Shown piece after piece: positions 7,685 to 18,700 of a stretch of DNA of 41,094 bases. Positions within the stretch are counted from its first letter, which is position 1. Every line of letters starts with the position of its first letter. The stretch comes from a virus. The DNA lies in IMG/VR virus record IMGVR_UViG_3300020417_000006, positions 1-41,094 of that record. One strand, 5' to 3'. Both the position numbers and the translations under genes were made by a program. The notes beneath the pieces are model-generated. The model ran no database searches, was not told where the DNA came from, and saw nothing but the letters and a program-made list of their open reading frames with translations.

Positions 7685-8692
7685 TCAAAAGGTGCTACCA
7701 TCAAATCCAAAGTTATCCCCTGAATCAATAAATGATGCATCTGCTTTTGTGATACTATTGATTGATGCACCTGAGGCGTGAATTGCTGCCTTAGTATTAT
7801 CCTGTGCTCTTCTTACTGTAAACTTATCTCCTGATTTATCCTTAATGTACATACTCTCACCATCAATATCTACATAAGATCCTACAGTGATTGCTGCAGC
7901 ATTACTTACTTCAATAACAGTGTCATCTATCTCAACATTGGCAGCAAGTTGAGTCAAGACTGAATTGTCATAATCAACAGTTGCTCTTGGTTCAACTCTA
8001 TAACTAACATCTCTTGTAAATGATCCAGTTGATGTCTTTCTATTGCCAGCAATATAACCAATCTGAACTTTCTTCACAATTTCACCTGTGACATCAGATA
8101 CAGGACCATAAAGCATGGTCTTTGCAGTGAATCTCAATGTATATACTAATGCTCTTCTAGTATCAAAGTTTCCCTCATAATCATCCTCCATAGAGATTGA
8201 TTCAATTTGGATGGGAACATTTTGAACTTCTGAAAGTTCACCCAAAAACTTAATAGGTAAAGTATATGCTGGTTGAAAATATGGAAGAATCTGCTCAACA
8301 ATCTGGAGCATATCATCATTGAGTTTAGTCATGATAGACAACTCAATTGTCATGTTATATGGGACAGGCATGAAAGTCTTTTTGACTTTTTCGCCATTAT
8401 CAGTTACAACATAAAATGCTTGAGTTTGAGTTGCCTTTCTTATTGGATCATACTGCAGATCAATGAACTCAAAAGACATTCTAGGAAGTGTCATCTGAAC
8501 AGGTCTGTTCAGGTCTGCTTCTTGCTCCAATCTCGCCAAAAACTTCTGTGTTGGACCATACGCAAGAGGAACTTTGATGATACTGTACACATCATCAGAT
8601 GAATCCTTGTGCTTGATCTCAATGCCATTGAAGAGAGATCCAAATCCAATGATTACAGATCTGAAAATCTCATTATAGAAGTAGTCAAACAT
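7685..8692 (-). CDS. 15: Proximal tail sheath stabiliser / tail completion protein gp15
   Basis: 335 residues against about 272 in T4. gp15 caps the tail tube and sheath and joins the tail to the neck. The first ~215 residues look like classical gp15: FDYFYNEIFRSVIIGFGSLF, KVPLAYGPTQKFLAR, LPRMSFEF, MTIELSIMTKLNDDMLQIVE, ILPYFQPAYTL. Residues about 246-315 form an extra module (VIEVSNAAAITVGSYVDIDG, then VRRAQDNTKAAIHASGA) that also occurs in the 4034- and 2512-residue proteins. T4 gp15 as I know it has no such module. It follows gp14 and is tightly coupled to gp16. A CTAAATAG late-promoter-like motif lies 22 bases upstream of the ATG. Confidence 0.93.
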   Translation of the reverse strand: MFDYFYNEIFRSVIIGFGSLFNGIEIKHKDSSDDVYSIIKVPLAYGPTQKFLARLEQEADLNRPVQMTLPRMSFEFIDLQYDPIRKATQTQAFYVVTDNGEKVKKTFMPVPYNMTIELSIMTKLNDDMLQIVEQILPYFQPAYTLPIKFLGELSEVQNVPIQIESISMEDDYEGNFDTRRALVYTLRFTAKTMLYGPVSDVTGEIVKKVQIGYIAGNRKTSTGSFTRDVSYRVEPRATVDYDNSVLTQLAANVEIDDTVIEVSNAAAITVGSYVDIDGESMYIKDKSGDKFTVRRAQDNTKAAIHASGASINSITKADASFIDSGDNFGFDGSTF

Positions 8693-8713
8693 TGTTGTAA
8701 CTTAATTATACTT

Positions 8714-8721
8714 CTATTTAG
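8714..8721 (-). promoter_or_regulatory. Putative late promoter (ACTAAATA type)
   Basis: Minus-strand ACTAAATAG just after the gp14 stop, 22 bases upstream of the gp15 ATG at 8692. It belongs to the N[A/C]TAAATA group. Confidence 0.45.
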
Positions 8722-11268
8722 TTAAGGCATTCCAAATGGATTCTTTGTGCTGAAATCTATAATTCTATCTGCTTCCAATTCAATAGTATCATTGTCTGCA
8801 TATGGTGTCACAAGATCATCAGTTTGGAGTGATTTGATGACATGTCTTGCACCAGACTCTTGACCAACAATATCCTCACCAACTTCAAATGTTCCAGAGA
8901 CAATGGAGATTTCCAATGTATTGTTGGTAGCATTGTACTCTTTCACTCTTGCTTCTGTTCCAGATGTTTGACCTACAACAATCTCATTGAATATGAATGA
9001 TCCAGTGTATGTTGAACCAAGACCAACAGGTGTGCTGAATGTCACATCAGGTGTGAGAACATATTGAGCACCAGAATTAGTGAGATAGACTTGAGTGACA
9101 TTTCCACTATTGTTAATAGTTGCAAAACCAACAGCCTGAGTCACGCCCTCAACCTCTTGAGCATAATTCTTCTCACTTACTTCATTGCTTATGGTAACAG
9201 TAGGTGGAGATAGATAACCACCACCACCATACGTGACAGTTATACCTGTTACAATGCCACAATTCTGAATACCAACTTCAATAGATGTGGTTGCTATTCC
9301 AATATTAGTAGATGCCTTGTTGACTATAATTTCACCTGTTCCAAATCCAACAATAAATGTGTCAGATTGGAAAGTTCTTATTCTTGCATATGTGCTATCA
9401 TAACCATATTGAACTCTTACTCTATCACCAATAATCATATTGGTAGTATTAATGCCAGTAATTACAGTAGAACCAATTCCAACAGTTCCTTCTGTCTTGA
9501 TTGAATCAAATCTAATAGTAGCAATACCAGTAGCAGTGAATTCTGTGTTACCAGCACTTGGAGATCCAAAGGATAGAGTTGGTGGTGATACATATCCATA
9601 ACCACTATTACCAATAGACAGTGTATTGACTGTTCCTGCAATAGAAACAGTTGCTGTTACTGTTGCTGTAGTGACACCTGTGCTTCCACTGAAGGAAATG
9701 GTTGGTCTGACAGTATATCCAGCACCAACAGTTGCTCCAGTACCAACACACCAAGGATCTGTTTGTGTATTAAATCCAACAGCAGTCACAAAACCTGTGA
9801 TAGGTGCAATAGTTGCAATACCAATAGCAGTTTGTGACACATCACTTCCTGTTCCTAAACCAATAGAGACAGTTGGTGCTACTAGATATGCTCTACCAGT
9901 TGTAGAAAAAGCAACTGATCCTGGATCAATACTTGATCCATCAATACCACCACCATTGTCAATGGTAGCACTAGCAAAACTAATACCTGGAGATGATACA
10001 GACACAGTAGGAGCAGATGTGTAGAACTTACCCTCTGTGGTAATTGCTACACTCTTAACAGTACCACCAGTGAGATGATATGTATCTAAAGTTGCAGAAC
10101 CCTCTGCCGTGTCTCCTGACCCTGTTGGTGGGGCAAAGGTAACAGTGGGTGCTGACTTGTAGTAAACACCACCTGTTGTGCCATGTGGGAACAGATAAGT
10201 GGCAATACCTACACTAACAGGTGCTGCAATGACACTTACACCACCACCAACTATTGAAGGTGTATCCAAAACAGCAGTTGCTGCTGCACCAACATGTCTA
10301 GGTGTAGAAATTCCAACTGTTGGAGCAGTGATATAAGCATTGCCAGAGTTGCCTATTGAGACAAACTGTACAGATGTAGTAGTCACAATACCAGCAGTTG
10401 CTTTAGCACCTGTTCCACCGCCACCTCTGATGGTGATCATTGGTGCAACAGTGTATCCACATCCTGCATTTGTAATATTGATAGCAAGAACCTTTCCAGT
10501 TTCAGTTCCCTTGCATCCAACATAGTCATCAGATATTGATGCTATACCAGTAGCAGTGACTCCACCTGCTGGTGCTGAGGAAAATGCCACTTGTGGCACA
10601 CTTGTATAATTTCTTCCTGCATTTGTGATTTCAATTGTTTGAACTGAACCAGCATCACACATATTTGCAGTCCCAGTAGCAGTTACTGCAACACCAACTG
10701 CAAGTAAAGTAAGTGTCTGGATATAACCAATCTGTTCAATCTCATCATCAATGGTTTCAATACCAGTATCAAGAACTTCATCTTCATATCTGAAGAGTTC
10801 GCATCTCAACTGATAAACATAATTCTTTTGCAGTTGATAGAATGGTTGCTCATGTTCAACATATTTAATTTCCATCAACCTATCACCCAGAGGGAAGTAA
10901 ATCAAATCCCCCTCTTTTGGTCTGGTTGCTAACTCTATATTTGGTAGATTTTCTGTAAGTGGTGTAATATAACTTTCATATCTTTCTCTAGATACAATCA
11001 AAGTCAGATCATCATTATTCTGAATTCCAAATTTTGATAATAGAGTTCCCTGTCCCCCATATCCATCATAATTATCTACATATGCTTCAAGAGGATATGC
11101 ACTTGTAAACTCAGATTGGATAACTTCTCTGATTACAGTATTCTTTTTCAGATATTTCCTTGGGATATAATATATCTCAACGCCATACATCTTCAACTGC
11201 TCATTGACCAGACTCTGAATCAGATTCTGCTCACTTGTACTGCTATTCAGGAAAAATGGATTGAGCAT
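8722..11268 (-). CDS. 14: Neck protein gp14 with large internal repeat insertion
   Basis: 848 residues, over three times T4 gp14 (about 256). gp14 forms the neck with gp13 after packaging. Residues 1-185 look like the conserved neck protein: LNPFFLNSSTSEQNLIQSL, GVEIYYIPRKYL, IREVIQSEFTSAYPLEAY, RPKEGDLIYFPLGDRLMEIK, ELFRYEDEVLDTG. The last residues (DTIELEADRIIDFSTKNPFG) match the usual gp14 end. Between them, about 208-760 is an array of at least eight degenerate beta-repeats of the form ITNAGxGYTxxPxVxIxxP, followed at 760-815 by a GQTSGTEA...GEDIVGQESGA module. Several Cys occur in the array (C204, C252, C270, C506, C670). The extra mass probably forms collar projections; that is inference. 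Position between gp13 and gp15 is canonical. Confidence 0.9.
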   Translation of the reverse strand: MLNPFFLNSSTSEQNLIQSLVNEQLKMYGVEIYYIPRKYLKKNTVIREVIQSEFTSAYPLEAYVDNYDGYGGQGTLLSKFGIQNNDDLTLIVSRERYESYITPLTENLPNIELATRPKEGDLIYFPLGDRLMEIKYVEHEQPFYQLQKNYVYQLRCELFRYEDEVLDTGIETIDDEIEQIGYIQTLTLLAVGVAVTATGTANMCDAGSVQTIEITNAGRNYTSVPQVAFSSAPAGGVTATGIASISDDYVGCKGTETGKVLAINITNAGCGYTVAPMITIRGGGGTGAKATAGIVTTTSVQFVSIGNSGNAYITAPTVGISTPRHVGAAATAVLDTPSIVGGGVSVIAAPVSVGIATYLFPHGTTGGVYYKSAPTVTFAPPTGSGDTAEGSATLDTYHLTGGTVKSVAITTEGKFYTSAPTVSVSSPGISFASATIDNGGGIDGSSIDPGSVAFSTTGRAYLVAPTVSIGLGTGSDVSQTAIGIATIAPITGFVTAVGFNTQTDPWCVGTGATVGAGYTVRPTISFSGSTGVTTATVTATVSIAGTVNTLSIGNSGYGYVSPPTLSFGSPSAGNTEFTATGIATIRFDSIKTEGTVGIGSTVITGINTTNMIIGDRVRVQYGYDSTYARIRTFQSDTFIVGFGTGEIIVNKASTNIGIATTSIEVGIQNCGIVTGITVTYGGGGYLSPPTVTISNEVSEKNYAQEVEGVTQAVGFATINNSGNVTQVYLTNSGAQYVLTPDVTFSTPVGLGSTYTGSFIFNEIVVGQTSGTEARVKEYNATNNTLEISIVSGTFEVGEDIVGQESGARHVIKSLQTDDLVTPYADNDTIELEADRIIDFSTKNPFGMP
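8989..10647 (-). repeat. Coding repeat array inside gp14 (GYTxxPxV repeats)
   Basis: Protein-level degenerate repeats about 40-60 residues apart, each with a core V-x-I-x-N-x-G-x-x-Y-x-x-x-P-x-V. Visible copies include ITNAGRNYTSVPQVAF, ITNAGCGYTVAPMITI, IGNSGNAYITAPTVGI, ITTEGKFYTSAPTVSV, GRAYLVAPTVSI, IGNSGYGYVSPPTLSF, YGGGGYLSPPTVTI and LTNSGAQYVLTPDVTF. Confidence 0.85.
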
Positions 11269-11272
11269 ATTA

Positions 11273-12154
11273 TCAACCTATCAAGTCTAGAGGTGGGATT
11301 TCATATGTGCTCATCATCTTTTGTCTAATCTCATCCAGTTCTCTTTGACCATCATCAAAGATTGCTCTTCCATTAAACTCAAGACCACCAGGCAATTTGA
11401 CTCCCTGGAATTTAATTAAGTTTTGACCCCACTGTCTTTTTATTAGTGCAGTGAGATATGGTTTCAAAAATGAATCATTCCATACTCTTACATAATCATT
11501 TGGATTAATTGCTCTAGAGCAGTCAATAATAATATAATCATCTTTTTTCAAAGTAGTCCAATCAATATCAAGATACATCCTATCTGATCTTTGATTGAAT
11601 CTAATTTGCTTATGAGTGTTCAGGACAAAGTTCATTGTCTCCAGATAACTCATAGTCATATCATATGAAGTCAGATCATATCCACTTGCATATCCTCCTC
11701 CCCACATACCAAATACATCATTCAACATATATTGATATTTCACATTAAAGATTCCACTTCCACTGTAGGAACCATCAAATTGAAATACTTTATTGATTCC
11801 AATAATATTGGGAGGAACCATTAAGTAGTTACTATTCTCATGATAATTCAATGTAGTATTAGATCCACCAGGATAATCAACAGTGACAGATGTGGTTGCT
11901 ATACCAACATTTCCTGCATCACTTGTTGGAGCACCAGGTGGACGAGCTAAACCTCTATTTACATCTTCTTCAGTAATTCTATACTTAAGATATGCCTGTT
12001 CAATACCATCAAAATGTCTTTCCTGAAAGAACTGCACTGCATCATCAACTAGGTCTTGAATTTGCTCATCAGCAACATTAACCTCTAAGACAGGTGCTCC
12101 CAACTGCCTTAAGCAATAATCTATCAGTTCTTGTCGTGTAGAGGGTTGAGCCAT
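11273..12154 (-). CDS. 13: Neck protein gp13
   Basis: 293 residues, close to T4 gp13 (309). With gp14 it forms the neck that seals the filled head and accepts the tail. The N-terminus STRQELIDYCLRQLGAPVLEVNV and DLVDDAVQFFQERHFDGIEQ is the pattern I know from T4-like marine phages. Further blocks are YLMVPPNIIGINKVF, YLETMNFVLNTHKQIRFNQR, LDIDWTTLKKDDYIIIDCSR and the end IRQKMMSTYEIPPLDLIG. A short SVTVDYPGGSNTT loop may be a lineage insertion. It directly precedes gp14 with a 4-base gap, as in T4. A CTAAATAG motif 20 bases upstream suggests a late promoter for the 13-14-15-16 block. Confidence 0.92.
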   Translation of the reverse strand: MAQPSTRQELIDYCLRQLGAPVLEVNVADEQIQDLVDDAVQFFQERHFDGIEQAYLKYRITEEDVNRGLARPPGAPTSDAGNVGIATTSVTVDYPGGSNTTLNYHENSNYLMVPPNIIGINKVFQFDGSYSGSGIFNVKYQYMLNDVFGMWGGGYASGYDLTSYDMTMSYLETMNFVLNTHKQIRFNQRSDRMYLDIDWTTLKKDDYIIIDCSRAINPNDYVRVWNDSFLKPYLTALIKRQWGQNLIKFQGVKLPGGLEFNGRAIFDDGQRELDEIRQKMMSTYEIPPLDLIG

Positions 12155-12172
12155 TATACACTATGTTTTTTA

Positions 12173-12180
12173 CTATTTAG
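12173..12180 (-). promoter_or_regulatory. Putative late promoter (TCTAAATA type)
   Basis: Minus-strand TCTAAATAG overlapping the stop codon of the upstream 125-residue gene, 20 bases before the gp13 ATG at 12154. It is in line with the other N[A/C]TAAATA motifs of the window. Confidence 0.45.
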
Positions 12181-12554
12181 AAGGCACCACCAACCACAAG
12201 TGCATTACCCTCAATGATTCTGTATGTACTTGAACCAATACTTACATTCATATTGTAGTAATATCTACCTGGAGTTAATTGATTAGTCACAGTATCTGTG
12301 AGAGAAATATTGAATTGTCCTGCTGCTGCACTAGTAAATCCAACAGTAAATGTTGCAGCAATTGCTACACTTGATCCAACATTGTTTGATCTCTTCATCT
12401 TAGCTTCACCAGTATATCCAGTGAAATCAAAGTTAGATGTATCATTATTCTTCACCTGGAATGTTGATCTGAAATCAGCACCCTTGTTAATATTAAGATT
12501 GACTCCATATGCTACTCCAGCAGCAGGGTCAAATGTGATAGTATTATTGGCCAT
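12177..12554 (-). CDS. Small beta-rich virion protein of unknown function
   Basis: 125 residues. It begins NTITFDPAAGVAYGVNLNIN and continues DFRSTFQVKNNDTSNFDFTG and GQFNISLTDTVTNQLTPGRY. It ends IIEGNALVVGGAF. The alternating pattern and Gly/Asn turns indicate an all-beta, Ig-like or sandwich domain. Similar small proteins upstream of gp13 are familiar from cyanomyoviruses, where the function is not known to me. No Cys, signal peptide or membrane segment is seen. The ATG overlaps the end of the 76-residue gene by 11 bases. A role as a baseplate or fibre accessory is only inferred from position. Confidence 0.75.
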   Translation of the reverse strand: MANNTITFDPAAGVAYGVNLNINKGADFRSTFQVKNNDTSNFDFTGYTGEAKMKRSNNVGSSVAIAATFTVGFTSAAAGQFNISLTDTVTNQLTPGRYYYNMNVSIGSSTYRIIEGNALVVGGAF

Positions 12555-12774
12555 TTTGCTTTACGATAGATTGGAGCATTGATTTGATATCATTTATGTC
12601 ACTAGAAAGGTTATCAACCTTTTCTTCAAGTTTATTGACTCTCTCCTTCTCAGAAGAGAGTCTGTTTCTATTGTTCATGTATGCTTCAAATTTTGTATGA
12701 TCTGTATTGATGATTGCACGGGTTTTGGAGTCCCTGTGGAAATCATCTTTTCCTTCAACTTTTAATAAACTCAT
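12544..12774 (-). CDS. Small coiled-coil protein
   Basis: 76 residues. The first 25 are polar (MSLLKVEGKDDFHRDSKTRA). Residues 30-76 form a clear heptad coiled coil (KERVNKLEEKVDNLSSDIND, then IKSMLQSIVKQNG). The family is a small protein of cyanomyovirus structural clusters with no function known to me. The ATG overlaps the stop of the 2512-residue gene (TAATG), so translation is probably coupled to that giant protein. It might trimerise as a small adaptor for a fibre or chaperone the large neighbour; this is inference from coiled-coil content and coupling. Confidence 0.75.
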   Translation of the reverse strand: MSLLKVEGKDDFHRDSKTRAIINTDHTKFEAYMNNRNRLSSEKERVNKLEEKVDNLSSDINDIKSMLQSIVKQNGQ

Positions 12775-15700
12775 TATGCTAAGGCAATAACTCTCAAGTT
12801 TCTAAACTGTGGAACAACAGACTGGTTGATTGAAGTACCAATCAGTTTGATTCTAAAACTGCTAAATGGTTGGAGATTATCAATTGTAAATGTGTGCTCC
12901 TTAAACTGATTAACAGCAGGTTCCTGAGTATATTGGTCAGATTTTCTAACCTCAATATCAGAAGTTCCATCACTTACAGATGGATTAATTACACCACCAA
13001 ACTCATCAATATTATTATAACCAGGGAATGCAGTGAATACTGTTTCAGTAACAGGTGCATCTTGATTCAATGAATAGAACATTCTAATATCATTGAAGTT
13101 TGAAACATAAGCATCAATGTAAACTCTTAGAGAAGTTGCAGGATTCTCAAGTGTGATATGTTTGGTAACATACATCAAACTGTTTGGATCATCACCTACA
13201 CTATTAACTCTTGAATCTCCAATGTAATCATTGATAGGAGCATTAACCCTATTAGAGACAAAGACAACAGAAGAATTATCTAAGTCAATTGTGGGTGAAA
13301 GTCTTGTATCATAAGTGTACATCTGGAGAGCCATTGAGAATGACTTGTTTCCAGGAAGTGTGGAGAGATATGCATCCTCATTTGTCTTAGAAACAACCAT
13401 TCTCTGGGAATCAAAGTAGTTCTTCTCTCTAAGAGCAATTTCCTGGTAACCTTGATCAATATAGGAGACCTCACTACCAGAAACACTAGTTTCAGAAACA
13501 GATCTAACAGAACCAAATACATTTGTGCCAGTTGGTGCTGTATTGTTAATATTAGGAACAATCAAACTGTAAGGAAGATTATATGATCCTCTTGCGTTGA
13601 TACCACCACCAAGTTTAATCTCATTAAGGTATCTTGCACCTAAAGAAGAACCAGGAGTTTTATCAGTGCCATCTTTAGACATATCAAGTTTGATGTGATA
13701 AAAGTCAATGCCAATAGGATCAATGACATCAGCATCAGCAAGAACATGAGTCTTATTGATTCTTCTGAGTGATACACCAGAGAACTCATACTTAGTAACA
13801 ATGTCATTCACACTGTGCTTAGCAGCAAGAGTATTGTCAACCCCTCTACTACTGATGCCAGTCAAAGTATTAGTATCAGATACACCAGTGTATTCAATGA
13901 CCTCAGCACCAATTCTCACATAACCTGGGTTTGTAGCGCCAACTCCAACACCTTCAAAGGTTCCAAAGTTAGCAGTGCTGCCAACAGAGATTACACCAGT
14001 TTCAGTCTTCTGATAGTCATTAGTGAGTTGTGTTGCAGGAACATCAGATTCAATGTTCTGAAGACTAACTCTATTGATATCAGAGTACATTCCATGATTT
14101 CTCTGGAAGATTTTGAGATGCAGTCCATCACTATTAATTCTTTGTGGTGAAATAACAAATACACTACCACCAATACCAGCATTGATATCAGTAGCAATTC
14201 CTGATGTATCCATGTACTGGAGTCTATTGTTAGGTCCAAAAGTGCCTTGAACTTTATCAAGAATCAATTCATTGAACCCTTCTAAAGCAGGAACAGAAAG
14301 TTGCATTCCAGAACCCAACTCATCAGAACCAATACTCAATGGTGTCAGAACATCACCAACTGAATAACCCTTACCACCAGCATTAACTGTTGCTGCAATA
14401 GCAACACCATTTGCCACTGTAATGTCTGCAGTTGCGTTGATGCCTCTTCCTGTAACAGAAGTTAGAGCAACACCAGTAAATGATTGTGTGCCATTTGATG
14501 GTGTATATCCTGAACCCACGTTAGTGAGTGTGAGAGGTCCAGTGATTGAACCAGCAAAACCTACAAGTTCACCAGTTGCATCAGAGTCTACCTGGATAAT
14601 AGTATTTCCAAGTTTGAGATCACTATCAGCCACTGTTGTTCCAATACCAATACTTAGGTTTCTAGGAATAGAAGTAACACCATTTCTACTGATTCTTTCA
14701 AGTTGAGTTGGCAGTTCTGGATTAAAGAATTCAACATTACCAGCTCCAACAAAATCAGAACGATAGAGGTTGAACTTAAGATCCTCATACTGGCTGGGTG
14801 TCCATACAGTAGAGTTCTGTGACTTGAATAGTGAACCAAGGATTGGTTGAGAGGTTACAAGAACTTGCCCTGCCTCTGTACCCAATGTTGTGATGTCTGG
14901 TTCACCAAGTCTTGAGATATAAACATTATACTCAGTTGTATTGGAGAGAAGAACCAAAGCATATTCTCTATTTCCTGCCAGATAAACAGGTGCCTCAAAG
15001 GTAAATGTAGTTCTTGCAGTAGCATCATCAGATACAATAACCTGATTAGGAGTCAAGTCTACCTCTGAATAGGGTAGAATCTTCTCGTTGGGTGTACCAA
15101 GTGAGGTTTCTCTAATCTGTAAAGTTACAGGAAGACTCTGTGCTTTTGTTCTAAAGAACACATCAACCTTAGTGACAAATATACCAGTCTCATCATCAAC
15201 TTTAAAGGTCTGAGCAAGAGGGTCACCACGTCTAGGTGCTGGAGGAGCTGGAGGAGCTGGTGGTGGTGGGGGTGGTGGTGTTGGTCTAAAGTTACTACCA
15301 GTGACTACTGAAATATCAAAATCATTTGATAACTGTCTAGTGTCTTGGAAATCATCATCAGTTGATACTCTAGCATTTCTCAATGAGAGTGTGACTTCTT
15401 GAGTATTGTCAATATCACCTTGTGAATAGAAGATTTCTTCACCACTAGTGGTTGTTGTTCCTCTAATAGTGCTATTGATTGGACTACTAGACAGTCTGAA
15501 GATGTTTCTACCAGTCTCAAAGAGTGGATTAGATACATTAGAGCTATCTGGTACAAAGTAAGAACCAATTAGTGTTCCTACATTGTCACTGATCAATCTT
15601 ACATTAGTTACAACTGCCTCAGCACCATTAGTTCCTCTAAGGATCATACCCTGTTGAATATAACCACTGAACTGTGGGAAATCTTCTGATTGTAGACTGA

Positions 15701-18700
15701 ATGTATCTACATTGACCAGTGATGTAGATTGTGTGTAACCAGTTGATACTGCATTGGATCTTGAATATGGATTGACAGTGTAGATATCAGTTGGAGCATT
15801 GTATGGACCATACTTGTGGTTAGAGTTTGCAACTCTGAATGTGATAGCAGCATTTGAACTTCCTGATGTGAGTTGTGAACTCTCAGAGGAAGGCATAGTA
15901 CCAGTCACTGTCTCACCAACAACAAATGTTCCTGTGGTCATTCTGACCTCAATAAGTTTAGGAACACTAAATCTATTTACATCTACACTATCAAAGAATG
16001 AATAAAGTGATGTAAATGGTTTGAACTTAGTTGCAGTGAACTGAATATTGCGAGATCTCATGAAGTGTTGGATCTCTCTATTAACAATTCTATCTCCAAG
16101 AGACTCAGTGTTAATTACTTCATTGATTGTTTGTTGTACACCAGTTCTATTTTGTTCCAGTGAAATTGAACCATCAATGGTTGTTGAACTAATATTGCTC
16201 AGATTGCCATTTGCCCAACCAGGAACATTTCCAATAACATCTCTCCCTAAACGATTTACAGCACTATTAAGAGACTCTGCTCTATTGGTCATTGAGTTGA
16301 CATCTAGTCCAACACTAGTGGTCTCCCAAGAATCCCACAGAACAGGTGTTACACCAATTCTTGATCCATCTGCATTATCAGTGATTTCAGCACCTAATGC
16401 CTCTGCTACACCCTCAAATGAACCTTCTAACTGAACATTACGTACTTCCTGTCTATTAGTATCAATCCAAACATCAACAGTTGGTTCAAGAGCAATAGAA
16501 CCTTGATAATAGGTGATTAAGAAAGGAGTGACATTTTCTACTCTTGTGGAGAAGGGTTGAGTCAACCAAGGAATTTCAGTATAATCAAGAGTAACCATTT
16601 GACCTGATCTCTTAACACCTGATCCACTCAAACTTTCAAATCTAGAATCATTATTAGTTTGAGTTGAAGTCAGAGACAGGTTAAATGCTGTTGAATAATG
16701 AGCAGGTCTCAGAACCTTTCTCTTTGTATCAATACTGTTCTTAATACCAATACCCATGTCCTGAGGTTGGGTAGATGTAAAGTTATCAACAAAAATACCA
16801 GATTTGAATCTATTCAAACCATTGATATCTGGAACAAAAGTATTCAGAGTTGATTGCTCAAGAAGATTAAGAGAAGTGTAGTATTCAAGATTCTTTATTC
16901 TCTGCTCAAGTCTAGAGATGTCATTCATCTGATATCTCTTATGCTCAATAGTCTTTATTCTTACATCCTCTACATTATAAAGGTAGGGAGGCATAAAGAT
17001 ATTACAAATATTCAGCGCTCCACTCTCCTCATCAGGAAGAGCAGGGATATCATCAGGAGCACCAGGTTTGATACTCATAACACCATCTTTGTTCAGATAG
17101 ATTCTATCTGCTCTTGCAAGGTAATAGTTATAATCAAGTGTTACTGATTCATCAGTTGATATAATTCTGCTAGAACTATGTTGTCCACCATCAAATAATC
17201 TTCCAGAGAACTCTAATGGGGAGTCTGAACCCTCTGTTACAACATATGGAGTAACTCTGGGTCTTGCATCAATAATATCAGTTGTCCTAACACCATCAAT
17301 TTGACCAATTTCTGTAGAATAATCAAAATCATTATATGAGTTTACTGTTGTAATGTCACCAGTATCTGCAGCATCATAATAAGCACTTGAGAAGTAAACA
17401 ATAAGTTTCTTAGTTGGAAGCGATCTGCCTCCTCTTCTCAAAATCCTTCCATAGTCATAATAACTTTCTCTCTGACCATTGTAGAACAAATAATCACCTG
17501 TTACATTAATAGATCCAACTTGAATAGTATTTGCCTTTGCCTGAACACCAGAATCAGAGAATACTACTGTTTCATTATTTTCAAATACACTCTCATTTTT
17601 ATAAACAAATCCAATTGTATTGTCAGTTTTTCTGGTCAGGTAAATTGCTTTTGCACCACTGATAGATCCTGTAACTGTTTCTCCAATAATCAAATCATTG
17701 GTAGATGCAGATGGTCCATTCATTGATGCAAGAGTCATAAATGGTGACTCAGGATCATTTGTATCAGTTGCTTCAAATATACCATATACTGATACAACAT
17801 CAGGAACATTCAGACTAATCTCTTTGTCTTGAACTCTTGTACCAAATGGGAAGTTGCCATATGCCAGACCATCATTAAGTGTAGTGCCACCAATACCTGA
17901 AGCAGGTAGTGTTGACTTGTCAATAATGATTCTATTTGCTACATTCTTCAGTTTTGTCTTAGAGGTGGCACCTTGCTTACGTACAGTGGCAATAAGTGTT
18001 GAATTAGGATCAGCACCACTCAAACCATCAATAGTTAAAATGGTTGATCCAGCAGTAAAGTTAAACTTATCTGCAGTCAGAACTTCTGTTTTACCATCTG
18101 AAGTAATCAATGAATATCTCTCCTCATCAAATGGGAGAAAGACCTCAGTGTTGGCATCTGATACATTGATAGCAGATGAGGAACCAGAAGAGTCAATAAC
18201 AGTGGAGAACTTCTGTCTGAAGATCATGTCAGATCCAGTAAGATCTACAGATTCAACATTTTTTCTAGGTAGGGTGCTAAACAGAGATTGATTATTAGAA
18301 AGATTTCCACTTCCATTGGACTTCTGTAATACACTACTGACAATTTTCAGATCACTAGCTGTAAAGTCAGCAGAAGGAAGACCACCATCACAAACACCTG
18401 TAACAGTATCTACACCAACAACAGTCAATTCATTTGTTGTGATGTTAGTGATTCTTGCAAAAGAGAAGTCATTAAGTCCTGGTCTTGAATATCTTACCAG
18501 GTTGCCTACTGTGGCAATTCCAGTGAATGATCTTCCGCCAAGTGCTGGACTAGTGATAGTAGATACACCCAGACTCTCTGATGTAATTTGAGCAACTTCA
18601 AATGAGAATGTAGGGGTCTGGATGATATCTGCTGTAAAAGTATTTGCTGTTCCTACAATACCATAGACAGATTTAATATCAGAGATCTTAAAGTTCTTAG

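Noticed and set aside
7674-7688. Earlier starts for gp16 (TTG at 7688 or ATG at 7685).
   Set aside because: The ATG at 7673 has GGAG six bases upstream and gives the expected MSNKFDKL start; the earlier ATG cannot be fully excluded because it overlaps the gp15 stop.
15239-15286. Possible frameshift or sequencing artefact at the GGT/GGA-rich run.
   Set aside because: The frame continues unbroken and encodes a Pro-rich hinge before a typical DPLAQTF domain, as expected in this protein type.
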